Shown: positions 7,076-13,512 of the stretch, one piece after another
Layout: each line of letters begins with the position of its first letter
Position numbering within the stretch: the stretch's first letter is position 1
Virus record (IMG/VR): IMGVR_UViG_3300002053_000019
Span: 1-64,000 of that record
DNA: 64,000 nt
Origin: a virus
Strand: one strand, 5' to 3'
Position numbers and translations under genes: made by a program
The notes under the pieces: model-generated
The model's database searches: none
What the model was told of the DNA's origin: nothing
Seen by the model: the letters and a program-made list of their open reading frames with translations, nothing else

Positions 7076-7258
7076 TTATGTAACTGCGAATATGGGATAA
7101 ATACCCAGCTCTCCCCTATCAATGGCATTCAATGTTTCTTCTGAGCAGAGCTCATTCAAATATTCTATGATGACACGCCACGCTATTCGCTTTGCTTCCC
7201 TTATTGAACGCCGCTCTGCTGGGTTATAACTGATTGTTCCATTAGAATTCCATCTCAT
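7076..7258 (-). CDS. hypothetical protein, 60 aa
   Basis: Unrecognised protein, basic in the middle (ERRSIREAKRIAWRVIIEYL) and acidic later. GGAAG lies before the ATG at 7258. It follows the 7262-7528 gene by three bases, so the two are cotranscribed. Confidence 0.6.
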   Translation of the reverse strand: MRWNSNGTISYNPAERRSIREAKRIAWRVIIEYLNELCSEETLNAIDRGELGIYPIFAVT

Positions 7259-7261
7259 GGC

Positions 7262-7528
7262 TTACTTCCTTTCTTCTGGATGACCACAAAATATACAATG
7301 GTCATAGTCTTCATCGACGTATACACAGTGGTCAATAGGAGAATTAGGGCATTCCCATCCATCTTCTAAACTGAATGAGACTGTGCTGACCTCCTCTATA
7401 TCTGTGCACTGACGGATGATTTCTTTGCCCAATTTCTTCAAGGCACTTTCCTTCCTTGCTTCAGCGTCATCGATTAATAGTTGCATAGCCTTGATATTAG
7501 CAACTAATCCCATGAATCCTTCGAGCAT
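7262..7528 (-). CDS. Cys/His-rich phage protein, 88 aa
   Basis: Helical N-terminal 50 residues followed by a Cys/His block: ECPNSP, DHCVYVDEDYDHCIFCGHPE, which contains C-x2-C and additional Cys/His ligands and resembles a C-terminal zinc knuckle seen in other phage small proteins. ATAGGAGG precedes the ATG at 7528. Function unknown. Confidence 0.65.
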   Translation of the reverse strand: MLEGFMGLVANIKAMQLLIDDAEARKESALKKLGKEIIRQCTDIEEVSTVSFSLEDGWECPNSPIDHCVYVDEDYDHCIFCGHPEERK

Positions 7529-7539
7529 ATCTTAACCTC

Positions 7540-7719
7540 CTATACCATCTCAGGGTGTGCCTTAGCTACCCTTTTAGATAGCTTCAGTCCTTCTTGCACT
7601 TCCTCTTTCTCTATAGGAATGTTATGTCCACACCCTGAGCAATGGAGATATGAACAGCAAGTGATTAACATTCCTTTACCACAGATAGGACAAGCTTTTG
7701 GTTCAATAAATGTATTCAT
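7540..7719 (-). CDS. zinc-ribbon miniprotein, 59 aa
   Basis: Encodes MNTFIEPKACPICGKGMLIT followed by CCSYLHCSGCGHN, a textbook two-knuckle zinc ribbon (C-x2-C, about 14 residues, C-x2-C), then a charged helix. GGGGAG lies seven bases before the ATG at 7719. The start overlaps the stop of the upstream HNH-like gene. Confidence 0.7.
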   Translation of the reverse strand: MNTFIEPKACPICGKGMLITCCSYLHCSGCGHNIPIEKEEVQEGLKLSKRVAKAHPEMV

Positions 7720-7958
7720 GGTCGCACTCCCCTTTCTCTTTTATATCTCCCATTTTGCTTGACAAATATCTCTATTTGCCTTGGCTTCTTAACTATGGGA
7801 GTGGGATTGCATTTAACATGGGCGAGCTTATAGGAAGTGGTATGATGACCCAAGACTTTATACATAGTGGGATATAACTCTGGAGATTTTCTGCTAACTA
7901 ACTGATTGCATATTTGACAAATCCCTCTGTATCTATGCACAATATCTTTGAGCCTCAT
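7716..7958 (-). CDS. HNH-like zinc protein, 80 aa
   Basis: Has CQICNQLV near residue 14, a central GHHTTS and LAHVKCNP near residue 50, the spacing of a minimal HNH/zinc-knuckle nuclease fold. The catalytic core residues cannot be assigned with certainty, so it may be a non-catalytic zinc protein. The start at 7958 follows AAGGGAGG; a longer frame from 8012 would run through the terminator hairpin at 7990-8029 and is rejected. Confidence 0.55.
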   Translation of the reverse strand: MRLKDIVHRYRGICQICNQLVSRKSPELYPTMYKVLGHHTTSYKLAHVKCNPTPIVKKPRQIEIFVKQNGRYKRERGVRP

Positions 7959-7989
7959 ATAATCACCTCCCTTATGTGGTAAGTAGATA

Positions 7990-8029
7990 AAATAAAAGGG
8001 GAGCAAGGCCAAGAACCTTACTCCCCTTT
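7990..8029 (-). terminator. rho-independent terminator
   Basis: Read on the minus strand, AAAGGGGAG (8029-8021) and an inner AAGG pair with CCTT and CTCCCCTTT (8003-7995), followed by a T-rich run (TTTTATTTTAT). It sits at the 3' end of the gene-free structured stretch and just upstream of the 7716-7958 gene, so it probably ends the large RNA. Confidence 0.8.
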
Positions 8030-9060
8030 CTGATGTTATTCCTTTTTAGTTTCTCTTCGGCATTGGAACAACTACTATATTGAAGCACTCAGTTTCATGT
8101 TATCGTGTTGAACTGAGTGGGTAAACCATCACTCTCTATTGACTTAGAAGCTTCCGCTTCTCTCTCTGCATTTTAGTTGACGGCTTTCCACTTTAGTCCG
8201 CCTGATTACCAGATTAGGATGAACGCTTGTATTAACTCCCATATCATCCTTACTTGGAGCATATAATCTATGTAGGCTTTTATTCCTTGCCATAGATAGC
8301 AGGTAATATTTCAGCTCTCCTTGGTTTATCTCCGAACGTAACCAACTTGGTTACTTGACTGTTTCCCTCTCTCCGCTTACTCAAGTGTATAAGCAGAATT
8401 CACGGCTTATTTCTTGCCTTAATCTGTAGCTTAGATAGGCAAGCTACTTTAGGCAATAACACCGTGAGAGAGTAAACCCAAGAGCTTTCTCCGTTACCAC
8501 GGCTTCGGTATACCCCGCAGGATAACCAGCGTTTTTGTTGACGGGGAACTCGCATCCATAAGGCGTTGCCTTTATCCGCTGTTACAAGCTGGCATCACCA
8601 GTCCATCTGTGCAACTGGCTTGCTACTTGTTAAGAATCGCTATGTTACAGTAAGGTATCCGCTTAGGGTATATATCCGACCACCTTTCGTATGGCTCCAC
8701 CCATCATCTTCTAACCCTCACATAGCTAATAGTTGTCACCAAGCTAATGAAACTTGATGGAAAGTTTAAAGGAGTTTAACCATTTTTCGTTGACTATCGC
8801 ATCCCTTGTGTGAGATACCAGTTAAGGGATGTCCAAGTTATCCACTCCTCAAGGCAGGCATATAATATTTGAGTCCTCTAAGGTTCGCATTTATCCGAAA
8901 GTTAATTGGCATTATGACGAATAAATCATTTGAACCGCTCTACCCTTATATGCCACATATATTCAGGCACTTTCAAGCCTTGGCTATATGCAAGCCATAT
9001 ATGATGTTATCTCTATGCTTATATTAGCCATAGAGAATTGCATCCATACCATAGAATAGA
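8030..9060 (-). ncRNA. candidate large structured ncRNA (GOLLD/ROOL-type)
   Basis: About 1030 bases without a credible gene in an otherwise packed arm, closed by a terminator on the minus strand. It is full of perfect inverted repeats. Examples: GTAACCA/TGGTTAC (8338-8354); GTAGCTT/AAGCTAC (8426-8447) nested in TTGCCT/AGGCAA (8413-8456); ATAAGC/GCTTAT (8389-8410); AAGGC/GCCTT (8560-8572); CCAGT/ACTGG inside CAAGC/GCTTG (8586-8622); CATCCCTT/AAGGGATG (8800-8831); CTCTATG/CATAGAG (9011-9035). Phages are known to carry giant ornate RNAs such as GOLLD (about 800 nt) and ROOL (about 600 nt). Size and setting favour GOLLD, but I cannot verify the consensus from sequence alone. Strand is inferred from the terminator and the flanking genes; the 5' end is approximate. 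Confidence 0.6.
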
Positions 9061-9065
9061 GTAGG

Positions 9066-9317
9066 TCAGTCTATAAATTGTTTCATATCACCAGCTTTGC
9101 GAAGAATAATAGTGGGAATAAACTTCTTCTTAGCTATTCCCCTTGCATTCTTATTGAATATCTTAATCTTCGCTCTGCCCTTTACCATCAAAGCACCCTC
9201 ATTACATTTGCCATACCGAACTCTATGGCGTATAATATCCCAGTTGGTATGACCCTTAAGGTGTCGCTTTATATGTCCGTAAGCGTGGCGTCTATGATAG
9301 CATTTAATTCCTATCAT
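9066..9317 (-). CDS. hypothetical highly basic protein, 83 aa
   Basis: Extremely basic protein (KCYHRRHAYGHIKRHLKGHT; KGRAKIKIFNKNARGIAKKK), suggestive of nucleic-acid binding. GGAGCTTAAAG precedes the ATG at 9317; the start overlaps the end of the upstream gene by 14 bases. It is the last gene before the structured RNA region. Function unknown. Confidence 0.6.
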   Translation of the reverse strand: MIGIKCYHRRHAYGHIKRHLKGHTNWDIIRHRVRYGKCNEGALMVKGRAKIKIFNKNARGIAKKKFIPTIILRKAGDMKQFID

Positions 9318-9504
9318 CTTTAAGCTCCACAAAGAGCAGAGTCTTAAGCATCTCCATCACTTCCCAATATGCGGAAGCCTTACCCTCAAAGTAAGCCTTA
9401 AGTTGCTTACTATTTCTCTTCTCTTCTGCTTCTTCCACAATGGTCTGTGCTGTATGATGCTTAGACGCTAAACTCTCCAGTATTCTTTCGATAGCCTTTC
9501 TCAT
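9304..9504 (-). CDS. hypothetical helical protein, 66 aa
   Basis: Helical, charged protein ending in EGKASAYWEVMEMLKTLLF, a pattern common in small uncharacterised phage proteins (AYxEVxxxL). AAAGGAGCG precedes the ATG. It overlaps the upstream stop by four bases, indicating coupling. Confidence 0.65.
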   Translation of the reverse strand: MRKAIERILESLASKHHTAQTIVEEAEEKRNSKQLKAYFEGKASAYWEVMEMLKTLLFVELKDDRN

Positions 9505-9680
9505 ATGCCACGCTCCTTTCTGCTACCAATATTCCTGCGTTTTATTTCAGCAGGATAATAGCACTTAAAGTCCTGCGTGGCATTAGGCTTCTTATGGAGC
9601 AGATTCATTTTGAGCCTGTCGCCGCAGGATTGACAGCATTTAGTCGGATGTAAGTCCGTGTTTTTATAAGGCTTCTTCAT
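9501..9680 (-). CDS. Cys-rich small protein, 59 aa
   Basis: Contains CCQSCGDRL near residue 15 and a later Cys (FKCYYP), enough for a single zinc knuckle. The ATG at 9680 has AAAGGGGAAAG upstream; an in-frame start 12 codons earlier lies within the preceding membrane-protein gene. Function unknown. Confidence 0.6.
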   Translation of the reverse strand: MKKPYKNTDLHPTKCCQSCGDRLKMNLLHKKPNATQDFKCYYPAEIKRRNIGSRKERGI

Positions 9681-9807
9681 CGACTTTCCCCTTTCTATCT
9701 CCTTTAATCGTTCCATACACTATTAAGTATGCTAATACACACAAGCAAGGAAACCACAAAGGAGATGTGAAGAATAGAATTGTCAGCATAAATGCATATG
9801 CTTCCAT
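9664..9807 (-). CDS. small membrane protein, 47 aa
   Basis: Encodes a single long hydrophobic segment (AFMLTILFFTSPLWFPCLCV then LAYLIVYG) followed by a basic/acidic tail. GAAGGAGAAT lies before the ATG at 9807. It is the first gene downstream of the hammerhead ribozyme, so it would be translated from the 3' cleavage product. Confidence 0.6.
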   Translation of the reverse strand: MEAYAFMLTILFFTSPLWFPCLCVLAYLIVYGTIKGDRKGKVDEEAL

Positions 9808-9834
9808 ATTATTCTCCTTCCCGACTAACCTACT

Positions 9835-9854
9835 CTATTCAATTTTCAAAGAAC
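9835..9854 (-). promoter_or_regulatory. repeated upstream motif, copy 1
   Basis: On the minus strand this reads GTTCTTTGAAAATTGAATAG and matches 17 of 20 positions in a second copy at 10637-10656. Both copies stand upstream of a leftward gene after an RNA-processing or termination site. The first half also forms the outer strand of hammerhead stem II. It may be a promoter or leader element; neither is proven. Confidence 0.4.
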
Positions 9855-9978
9855 GGGGACTCATCAGTGTAGCTATGAGCTACATATAGGGGAGCATCAG
9901 ATTGATTTGGGTTTGCATTCACGCAGTTTAGTTGCGGAAATCAACCTTCAACTGCTCCCTCTATTTCGTCCTTCTATG
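9846..9978 (-). ncRNA. type II hammerhead ribozyme
   Basis: All conserved core elements are present on the minus strand, in the type II (stem II open) order. They are GGAC-GAAA (9971-9964), stem III beginning UAG (bulged A) GGGAGCA and closed by UGCUCCC-CUA, the cleavage triplet AUA (9887-9885), stem I UGUAGCU/AGCUACA with a 3-nt loop (9884-9868), CUGAUGA (9867-9861), then GUCC. Stem II is AGAAGGAC pairing with GUCC-CCG-UUCU, with a three-base bulge. The stem III loop carries its own pairing (GGUUGAUUU/AAAUCAAUC and CGCA/UGCG). Self-cleavage is predicted between 9885 and 9884, separating upstream from downstream genes of the leftward transcript. Confidence 0.88.
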
Positions 9979-9979
9979 C

Positions 9980-10024
9980 AGGTTGGAATTGTCCGTATAA
10001 GGGTTTAATTGCTGTATCCAACCT
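9980..10024 (-). other. 8-bp hairpin next to the ribozyme
   Basis: AGGTTGGA (9980-9987) is perfectly complementary to TCCAACCT (10017-10024), enclosing 29 bases. It lies directly 5' of the ribozyme on the minus-strand transcript and just after the stop of the 10035-10208 gene. It could protect the new 3' end or insulate folding. No T-run follows, so it is not a typical terminator. Confidence 0.55.
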
Positions 10025-10034
10025 TCATATAGGA

Positions 10035-10208
10035 TTAATCGCCGATAGACACCTTCAACTCCTCTTCTAGTAGCGGCTTCAATTCCGCCCTATCCTGTGC
10101 ATTGAACCCCTTGATTTCACGAGCGAATTCGCCAACAGACTGGTTATGGAGTTTACCAAAGAATCGGCTACAAGCAGCAGCAAAACTAATCTTCTCTCCG
10201 TCTGCCAT
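10035..10208 (-). CDS. hypothetical protein, 57 aa
   Basis: Small protein starting MADGEKISFAAACSRFFGKL and continuing with charged helices (LKPLLEEELKV); no family recognised. AAAGGGG precedes the ATG at 10208; an upstream in-frame GTG is too close to the SD. The gene is followed by the hairpin and the hammerhead ribozyme. Confidence 0.65.
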   Translation of the reverse strand: MADGEKISFAAACSRFFGKLHNQSVGEFAREIKGFNAQDRAELKPLLEEELKVSIGD

Positions 10209-10297
10209 TCTTATCACCCCTTTCTTATTTGGATTTAAAAGAACAATATAGATAAGGGATAAGGGAAGGATAGAAGATGGGAAGTAATCAAGACCAT

Positions 10298-10570
10298 TTA
10301 GTAGCGGTATCTAAACGCCCTTAGAACCGCCCAGAGCTTTTTCAGTTCGAGCTTATTTAGCATGGCTACATCCCATGAGAAGTGAATAGGGTAGCCATTA
10401 AGGGTATACATCGAATCGACAGGAACCAACTCTTCTATGACCTTTGGCATTGACTCTTTACCTTTCTTTTTTTGCCAATATATGTCATGAAGAATGGAAG
10501 ATGTACATCGGTATCTATTGACCAACTTCTCATCCAACTCAATCGGCATATTGTTGACAACGATTACCAT
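10298..10570 (-). CDS. hypothetical protein, 90 aa
   Basis: Unrecognised protein with a strand-rich N-terminus (MVIVVNNMPIELDEKLVNRY) and an aromatic, basic C-terminus (LWAVLRAFRYRY). AAAGGGGAAT is the SD. The 89 bases between its stop and the next gene show nothing I recognise. Confidence 0.65.
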   Translation of the reverse strand: MVIVVNNMPIELDEKLVNRYRCTSSILHDIYWQKKKGKESMPKVIEELVPVDSMYTLNGYPIHFSWDVAMLNKLELKKLWAVLRAFRYRY

Positions 10571-10592
10571 AGCGTATTCCCCTTTCTGCAGT

Positions 10593-10615
10593 AAAGGGAA
10601 CTGCGACTTCCCTTT
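10593..10615 (-). other. leader hairpin before the 10298-10570 gene
   Basis: AAAGGGAA and TTCCCTTT form an 8-bp stem with a 7-base loop in the 5' leader. It is flanked upstream by a long polypurine tract on the minus strand (GGGAAA repeats, 10608-10636). It could compete with the SD (AAAGGGGAA), whose sequence resembles the stem arm. Confidence 0.45.
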
Positions 10616-10636
10616 CCTTCTTCCTTTCCCTTTCCC

Positions 10637-10656
10637 TTATTCTATTTTCAAAGAGC
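10637..10656 (-). promoter_or_regulatory. repeated upstream motif, copy 2
   Basis: On the minus strand reads GCTCTTTGAAAATAGAATAA, almost the same as the copy at 9835-9854. It lies between the terminator at 10681-10727 and the 10298-10570 gene, a good position for a promoter that restarts transcription. Confidence 0.4.
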
Positions 10657-10680
10657 TGTAAAGTGGTGTCAAATAGGCAT

Positions 10681-10727
10681 AAAAAAAGCCCATATAGACG
10701 ACCATTATAGTCAATCCATATGGGCTT
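10681..10727 (-). terminator. rho-independent terminator
   Basis: On the minus strand AAGCCCATA...TATGGGCTT forms a 9-bp stem whose 3' arm runs straight into seven T residues. It lies 130 bases downstream of the 10856-11224 gene and ends that transcript. Confidence 0.85.
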
Positions 10728-10855
10728 ATATATGCTGTTATAAGCAGGAATCTGATTGACAGATTATATCGTTATATCGCTCGGCTTATAAGACGGTCTA
10801 TATAGGCAACAAAAGGTCGCTTAGATGATGTAATCTACAAACAACTTGGTGCAGA
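10728..10855. other. intergenic, possible hairpin
   Basis: No gene seen. GTAATCT and AGATTAC (about 10841-10859) form a 7-bp inverted repeat beside the stop of the 10856-11224 gene, without a T-run. Otherwise nothing supported. Confidence 0.4.
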
Positions 10856-11224
10856 TTACAAATCAAGCAATTCGGCCAGCAAGGTCATGTTCTTCTTCGT
10901 GGACTCCTTGACCTTATGCTCAACGGTCTTGACGAAAGATAGGCTAAATCCGCCCTTCACAGGCTTGCCGTATATCTTTCCTTCCCGAATGAGTTTCTGG
11001 CTTTCATCGATAGGGTCATAACCCAGCTCTCGAAGAGTGTCATTTAGCGACTTCATCTTCTGGTCGCCAATGACTGGCTTGAAATAGACGGTATGGCAAG
11101 AATAGACGACTCTAGGCTTGCCATCATTCCCTAACTTAGGTGTGCCATCTTCGTTCTTTAGTGGCACTCCCCTTTCAGCGGCTTTGATATAAGCACTGAT
11201 AACTGCTTCTGCAGTAGGCTTCAT
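10856..11224 (-). CDS. hypothetical protein, 122 aa
   Basis: Unrecognised protein. It has an N-terminal helix (AEAVISAYIKAAERGVPLKN), a loop with repeated Asp-Gly turns, a middle that reads like a small helix-turn domain (SLNDTLRELGYDPIDESQKL) and a basic C-terminal helix. AAAGGAGAACACT gives a clear SD. It is the first well-supported gene of the leftward arm and ends in its own terminator, so it may be expressed separately and early. A regulatory role is possible but not shown. Confidence 0.65.
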   Translation of the reverse strand: MKPTAEAVISAYIKAAERGVPLKNEDGTPKLGNDGKPRVVYSCHTVYFKPVIGDQKMKSLNDTLRELGYDPIDESQKLIREGKIYGKPVKGGFSLSFVKTVEHKVKESTKKNMTLLAELLDL

Positions 11225-11239
11225 AGTGTTCTCCTTTCC

Positions 11240-11580
11240 ACTCCATCTGGAGTGCGATAATGAGGGTTTAGTAGCACATAGATAGCCTATACAGACCGCC
11301 TAACAAGCCGAACGATATGTAGTTTAGAAAGAGCGTCATCGTTGCATCCGTTTGCACCGATGATTCAGTCGGCCTAACCGACTTTCGACCCCAACTTAAC
11401 ACGATTTTGGTTATCCACATCGGTCGGATGGGCAAAAACTCCAATGATTTTCGATACTTCCGAATCCAAATCCACAAATTTCGATATTTCAATCGGAGAA
11501 GTGCCACCTAACCAAGGTTGTGATGAACCACATACCCCCCCACCATGCCTAAACAATCCCTTACACCGACTCCGTTTCAT
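11240..11580. other. structured strand-switch region, no confident gene
   Basis: Holds AGTCGG/CCGACT (11367-11383) nested inside ACCGATG/CATCGGT, and near-repeats around ATTTTCGATA (about 11440-11490). Weak leftward frames exist: 68 codons at 11374-11580 with CGAGG as a poor SD, and a 23-codon hydrophobic peptide at 11268-11339. Codon use is richer in CGN/CCG/TCG than in neighbouring genes, so I do not call them. A divergent region like this is a common place for origins and control sites. Confidence 0.4.
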
Positions 11581-11633
11581 ATAAAAACCTCGATATATAA
11601 CATAGAATGCTTATCTGGACTGGAAAACCCATA

Positions 11634-11661
11634 AACTTGCCGGAAATTACAACATTTCTTA
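11634..11661 (+). promoter_or_regulatory. shared upstream motif (CCGGAAATTAC), copy 1
   Basis: A stretch reading AACTTGCCGGAAATTACAAC and on into a T-rich run is almost the same as one at 54790-54817, in the same orientation. Here it precedes the first rightward gene by about 160 bases. This suggests a phage-specific promoter or other control element for rightward transcription. Confidence 0.45.
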
Positions 11662-11738
11662 CATAGATAAAGGTATATATCTTATAGAAGCCAATAACTT
11701 GGTTATATATTATTTGGAAAATGCGCATTGGCGCAATT

Positions 11739-11816
11739 AATTTGGGCCCCATTGACAATTTGTACCATCCCATCACCTCCTTGAGCGGGAAATCCTCCTT
11801 TATGGGGCCCTAAATT
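11739..11816. repeat. inverted repeat around GGGCCC at the strand switch
   Basis: AATTTGGGCCCCAT (11739-11752) is repeated inverted as ATGGGGCCC-T-AAATT (11802-11816), with one extra base, spaced by about 50 bases. The right arm lies directly before the first rightward ATG (11822). Likely an operator or a transcript structure; on the minus strand two SD-like AAGGAGG sequences lie between the arms. Confidence 0.5.
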
Positions 11817-11821
11817 TAAAT

Positions 11822-12073
11822 ATGAAGAGTATAAAGGGTATAGTTACTAGAGAAAGATGTCATCTGTGTAATAAGATAAACTCTGTTGGGTTTTGGGTTC
11901 CTAATAAGGTATGGAAGGCTGTTGTACCCAAGAACCTACAAGAATCTGTATTATGCATAGCCTGTTTTACCGACTTTGCGGATGAAAGACTTATAGAATG
12001 GGATGAGGAAATAGCATTCTTTCCTGTCAGTCTAATCAATCATCTTAGATTTATAGAGGTTATAGATAAATGA
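11822..12073 (+). CDS. zinc-knuckle protein, 83 aa
   Basis: First rightward gene. Has CHLCNK near residue 13 and CIAC near residue 45, a two-knuckle zinc site, with a conserved-looking VGFWVPNKVWKAVVP between them that resembles small uncharacterised phage proteins. No clear SD precedes the ATG, unlike its neighbours, so leaderless or structured initiation is possible. Function unknown. Confidence 0.65.
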   Translation: MKSIKGIVTRERCHLCNKINSVGFWVPNKVWKAVVPKNLQESVLCIACFTDFADERLIEWDEEIAFFPVSLINHLRFIEVIDK

Positions 12074-12174
12074 AGAACTTAATAAAGAGGATAGGGAGAT
12101 GGATTATGGATTCCCTGGAGACTGTAGGGAAGATATATGACAGATATCCTTGGTATCCTTTAGGAGGATTATAA
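12070..12174 (+). CDS. small peptide, 34 aa
   Basis: A short frame beginning in an ATGA overlap with the preceding gene and ending in a TAATG overlap with the next. The product is MKNLIKRIGRWIMDSLETVG followed by KIYDRYPWYPLGGL, an amphipathic basic helix with an aromatic tail. Coupling at both ends supports translation, but the SD is weak. Confidence 0.45.
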   Translation: MKNLIKRIGRWIMDSLETVGKIYDRYPWYPLGGL

Positions 12175-12425
12175 TGAAAGAGGATTATAAGGATTATATA
12201 TTAGAGATTGGGCTTCCGGAAGGATTTAAACTTCTGGACTGTAATAGTGAGATACTAGGATGGAAAGCTCCTAATGGAGAGGCAGCTAGACTTGGTATTA
12301 TATCCATAGATACATGCCCTATTAGAATGTTTGTAAAGGTAGTTGGTTTCGAGGACTTCCGAGCTCCTGTAAGATCCTGGGGAGAGAGACGTATATATGA
12401 TACAGATAAGGCAGATCAATCCTAA
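12174..12425 (+). CDS. hypothetical protein, 83 aa
   Basis: Unrecognised alpha/beta protein. The ATG at 12174 is chosen because AGGAGGATTATA precedes it; a start 8 codons upstream would lie before the SD. It overlaps the downstream acetyltransferase-like gene by 29 bases. Confidence 0.65.
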   Translation: MKEDYKDYILEIGLPEGFKLLDCNSEILGWKAPNGEAARLGIISIDTCPIRMFVKVVGFEDFRAPVRSWGERRIYDTDKADQS

Positions 12426-12834
12426 AGAGTTTGCTGAGGTCTTCCAGGCTGAGAATAAATGGAAGGAACATACTCAGAAGAGATTCCGTAAGGATACCAT
12501 AGAGATGGTAGCCACAGGGGAAGGTATAGATTGGATGGCCGTAGCCGAAGAGGACGGTCAGATGGTTGGAATTACCTTCACCATAGAGCGCCAGGGAACT
12601 CATTGGGGCTGTACAATAGTTAAGAAGGAATATAGGAAGTCAGGTATAGGTAGGAAGTTATTATCCTATAGAAAGAAACATTGCCCTTATAGGGTGGTAT
12701 CCAAGGTCGGATGTACCAATCTGGCCTCCATAAAAGTCTGCTTGCAGGCTGGGATGGAGCTTAAGGATGCTAAGTTAGCGGATCTAAAGGAAGAATTTCC
12801 CGATCCGGATCCGATATTATTATTAATGGAATAG
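12397..12834 (+). CDS. GNAT-family acetyltransferase-like protein
   Basis: 145 residues with a GNAT layout: MAVAEEDGQMVGITFTIE as the central strands, CTIVKKEYRKSGIGRKLLSY with the acetyl-CoA-binding RxxGxG-type turn, and VGCTNLASIKVCLQAGMEL as the final strand-helix. The substrate is unknown. It starts inside the end of the preceding gene. A second GNAT lies in the leftward arm and a third in the glycan island, and the three are not close copies. Confidence 0.65.
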   Translation: MIQIRQINPKEFAEVFQAENKWKEHTQKRFRKDTIEMVATGEGIDWMAVAEEDGQMVGITFTIERQGTHWGCTIVKKEYRKSGIGRKLLSYRKKHCPYRVVSKVGCTNLASIKVCLQAGMELKDAKLADLKEEFPDPDPILLLME

Positions 12835-12843
12835 GAGGATACA

Positions 12844-13026
12844 ATGATTAAAGTAACTTGGAAAAGTGGCGAGGAGAATGTATTCCATGGGAATGGAATG
12901 AGAGTAGTTGGGGATTATATTGAGATCTATGAAGGGGCATTGGATTCCTGCTGCCCCATAGCTATTCTAGCAGGAGTGATGGTTCAGAAAGTGATGTATA
13001 TATTCGACGTAGAGGAGGAAGAATAA
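12844..13026 (+). CDS. hypothetical protein, 60 aa
   Basis: Small protein with a beta-rich start (MIKVTWKSGEENVFHGNGMR) and a hydrophobic middle (CCPIAILAGVMVQKVMYIF), possibly membrane-associated. AATAGGAGGAT precedes the ATG; its stop overlaps the next start. Confidence 0.6.
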   Translation: MIKVTWKSGEENVFHGNGMRVVGDYIEIYEGALDSCCPIAILAGVMVQKVMYIFDVEEEE

Positions 13027-13460
13027 TGGACGAAAGGCCTAAAGAAAGTATATATTCCAGTAGCCTGGATATAGAACATCAGCTTATAAATCTTGTTCTA
13101 CAGGATGTGAGTGGAACAGTAGAGCCCTCTAAGTTTGGAGATTGTCATAATTATAGGCTACTTATGACTAGACAGGGAGCTGTTGATATGGCTGCTCATC
13201 TCATGTGTACTATATTCGCACTTGATTGTAGTATAGACCATGAGAGCCCCTCCACCGTTTTAGAGGATGTACAGGACGCAGTGCATAGAATCTTGGAGAA
13301 ATGGAGAGAGGAAAATAAGGAGGTAGAAGAGGATGGAACTGAAAGTGAGCCAACTTGTGAAGTATGTGGGGACAGATTACCCAAGCTTGACGGGGAAGTT
13401 AGCGAGAGTGGAGAGGCTGGATTACAACAGCCGACCAGTGATTCGCTTCCCGTTTCCTGA
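13026..13460 (+). CDS. hypothetical protein, 144 aa
   Basis: Unrecognised. Residues 1-100 are mixed with a helical middle; the last 45 residues are acidic/Ser-rich with CEVCGD. GAGGAGGAAGAAT precedes the ATG. The last 128 bases overlap, in another frame, a well-formed gene at 13333-13512, so the C-terminal tail may be a by-product of overlap or of a frameshift. Confidence 0.55.
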   Translation: MDERPKESIYSSSLDIEHQLINLVLQDVSGTVEPSKFGDCHNYRLLMTRQGAVDMAAHLMCTIFALDCSIDHESPSTVLEDVQDAVHRILEKWREENKEVEEDGTESEPTCEVCGDRLPKLDGEVSESGEAGLQQPTSDSLPVS

Positions 13461-13512
13461 TTATGTATCGGCTACGGTTAAAGAATCTGATATAGAGGTG
13501 CTAAGTGAGTAG
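13333..13512 (+). CDS. hypothetical protein, 59 aa (overlapping gene)
   Basis: Frame with AAGGAGG nine bases before the ATG, encoding a balanced protein-like sequence (KVSQLVKYVGTDYPSLTGKL, then RPVIRFPFPDYVSATVKESD). It looks like a small beta-barrel domain for binding, in composition better than the competing frame. It also overlaps the next gene's GTG start. Confidence 0.6.
   Translation: MELKVSQLVKYVGTDYPSLTGKLARVERLDYNSRPVIRFPFPDYVSATVKESDIEVLSE

Noticed and set aside
7959-8012. Longer N-terminus for the HNH-like gene
   Set aside because: It would pass through the terminator hairpin, and the good SD favours the start at 7958.
8566-8757. 63-codon plus-strand frame in the structured region
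   Set aside because: No SD, no neighbours on that strand, and it overlaps several strong stems of the candidate RNA.
11268-11507. 79-codon minus-strand frame
   Set aside because: No SD and biased composition; it overlaps a competing frame and inverted repeats. Only the last 23 codons look peptide-like and are mentioned as uncertain.
11561-11776. 71-codon minus-strand frame at the strand switch
   Set aside because: AAGGAGG is too close to its start codons, and the composition is typical of AT-rich non-coding DNA.
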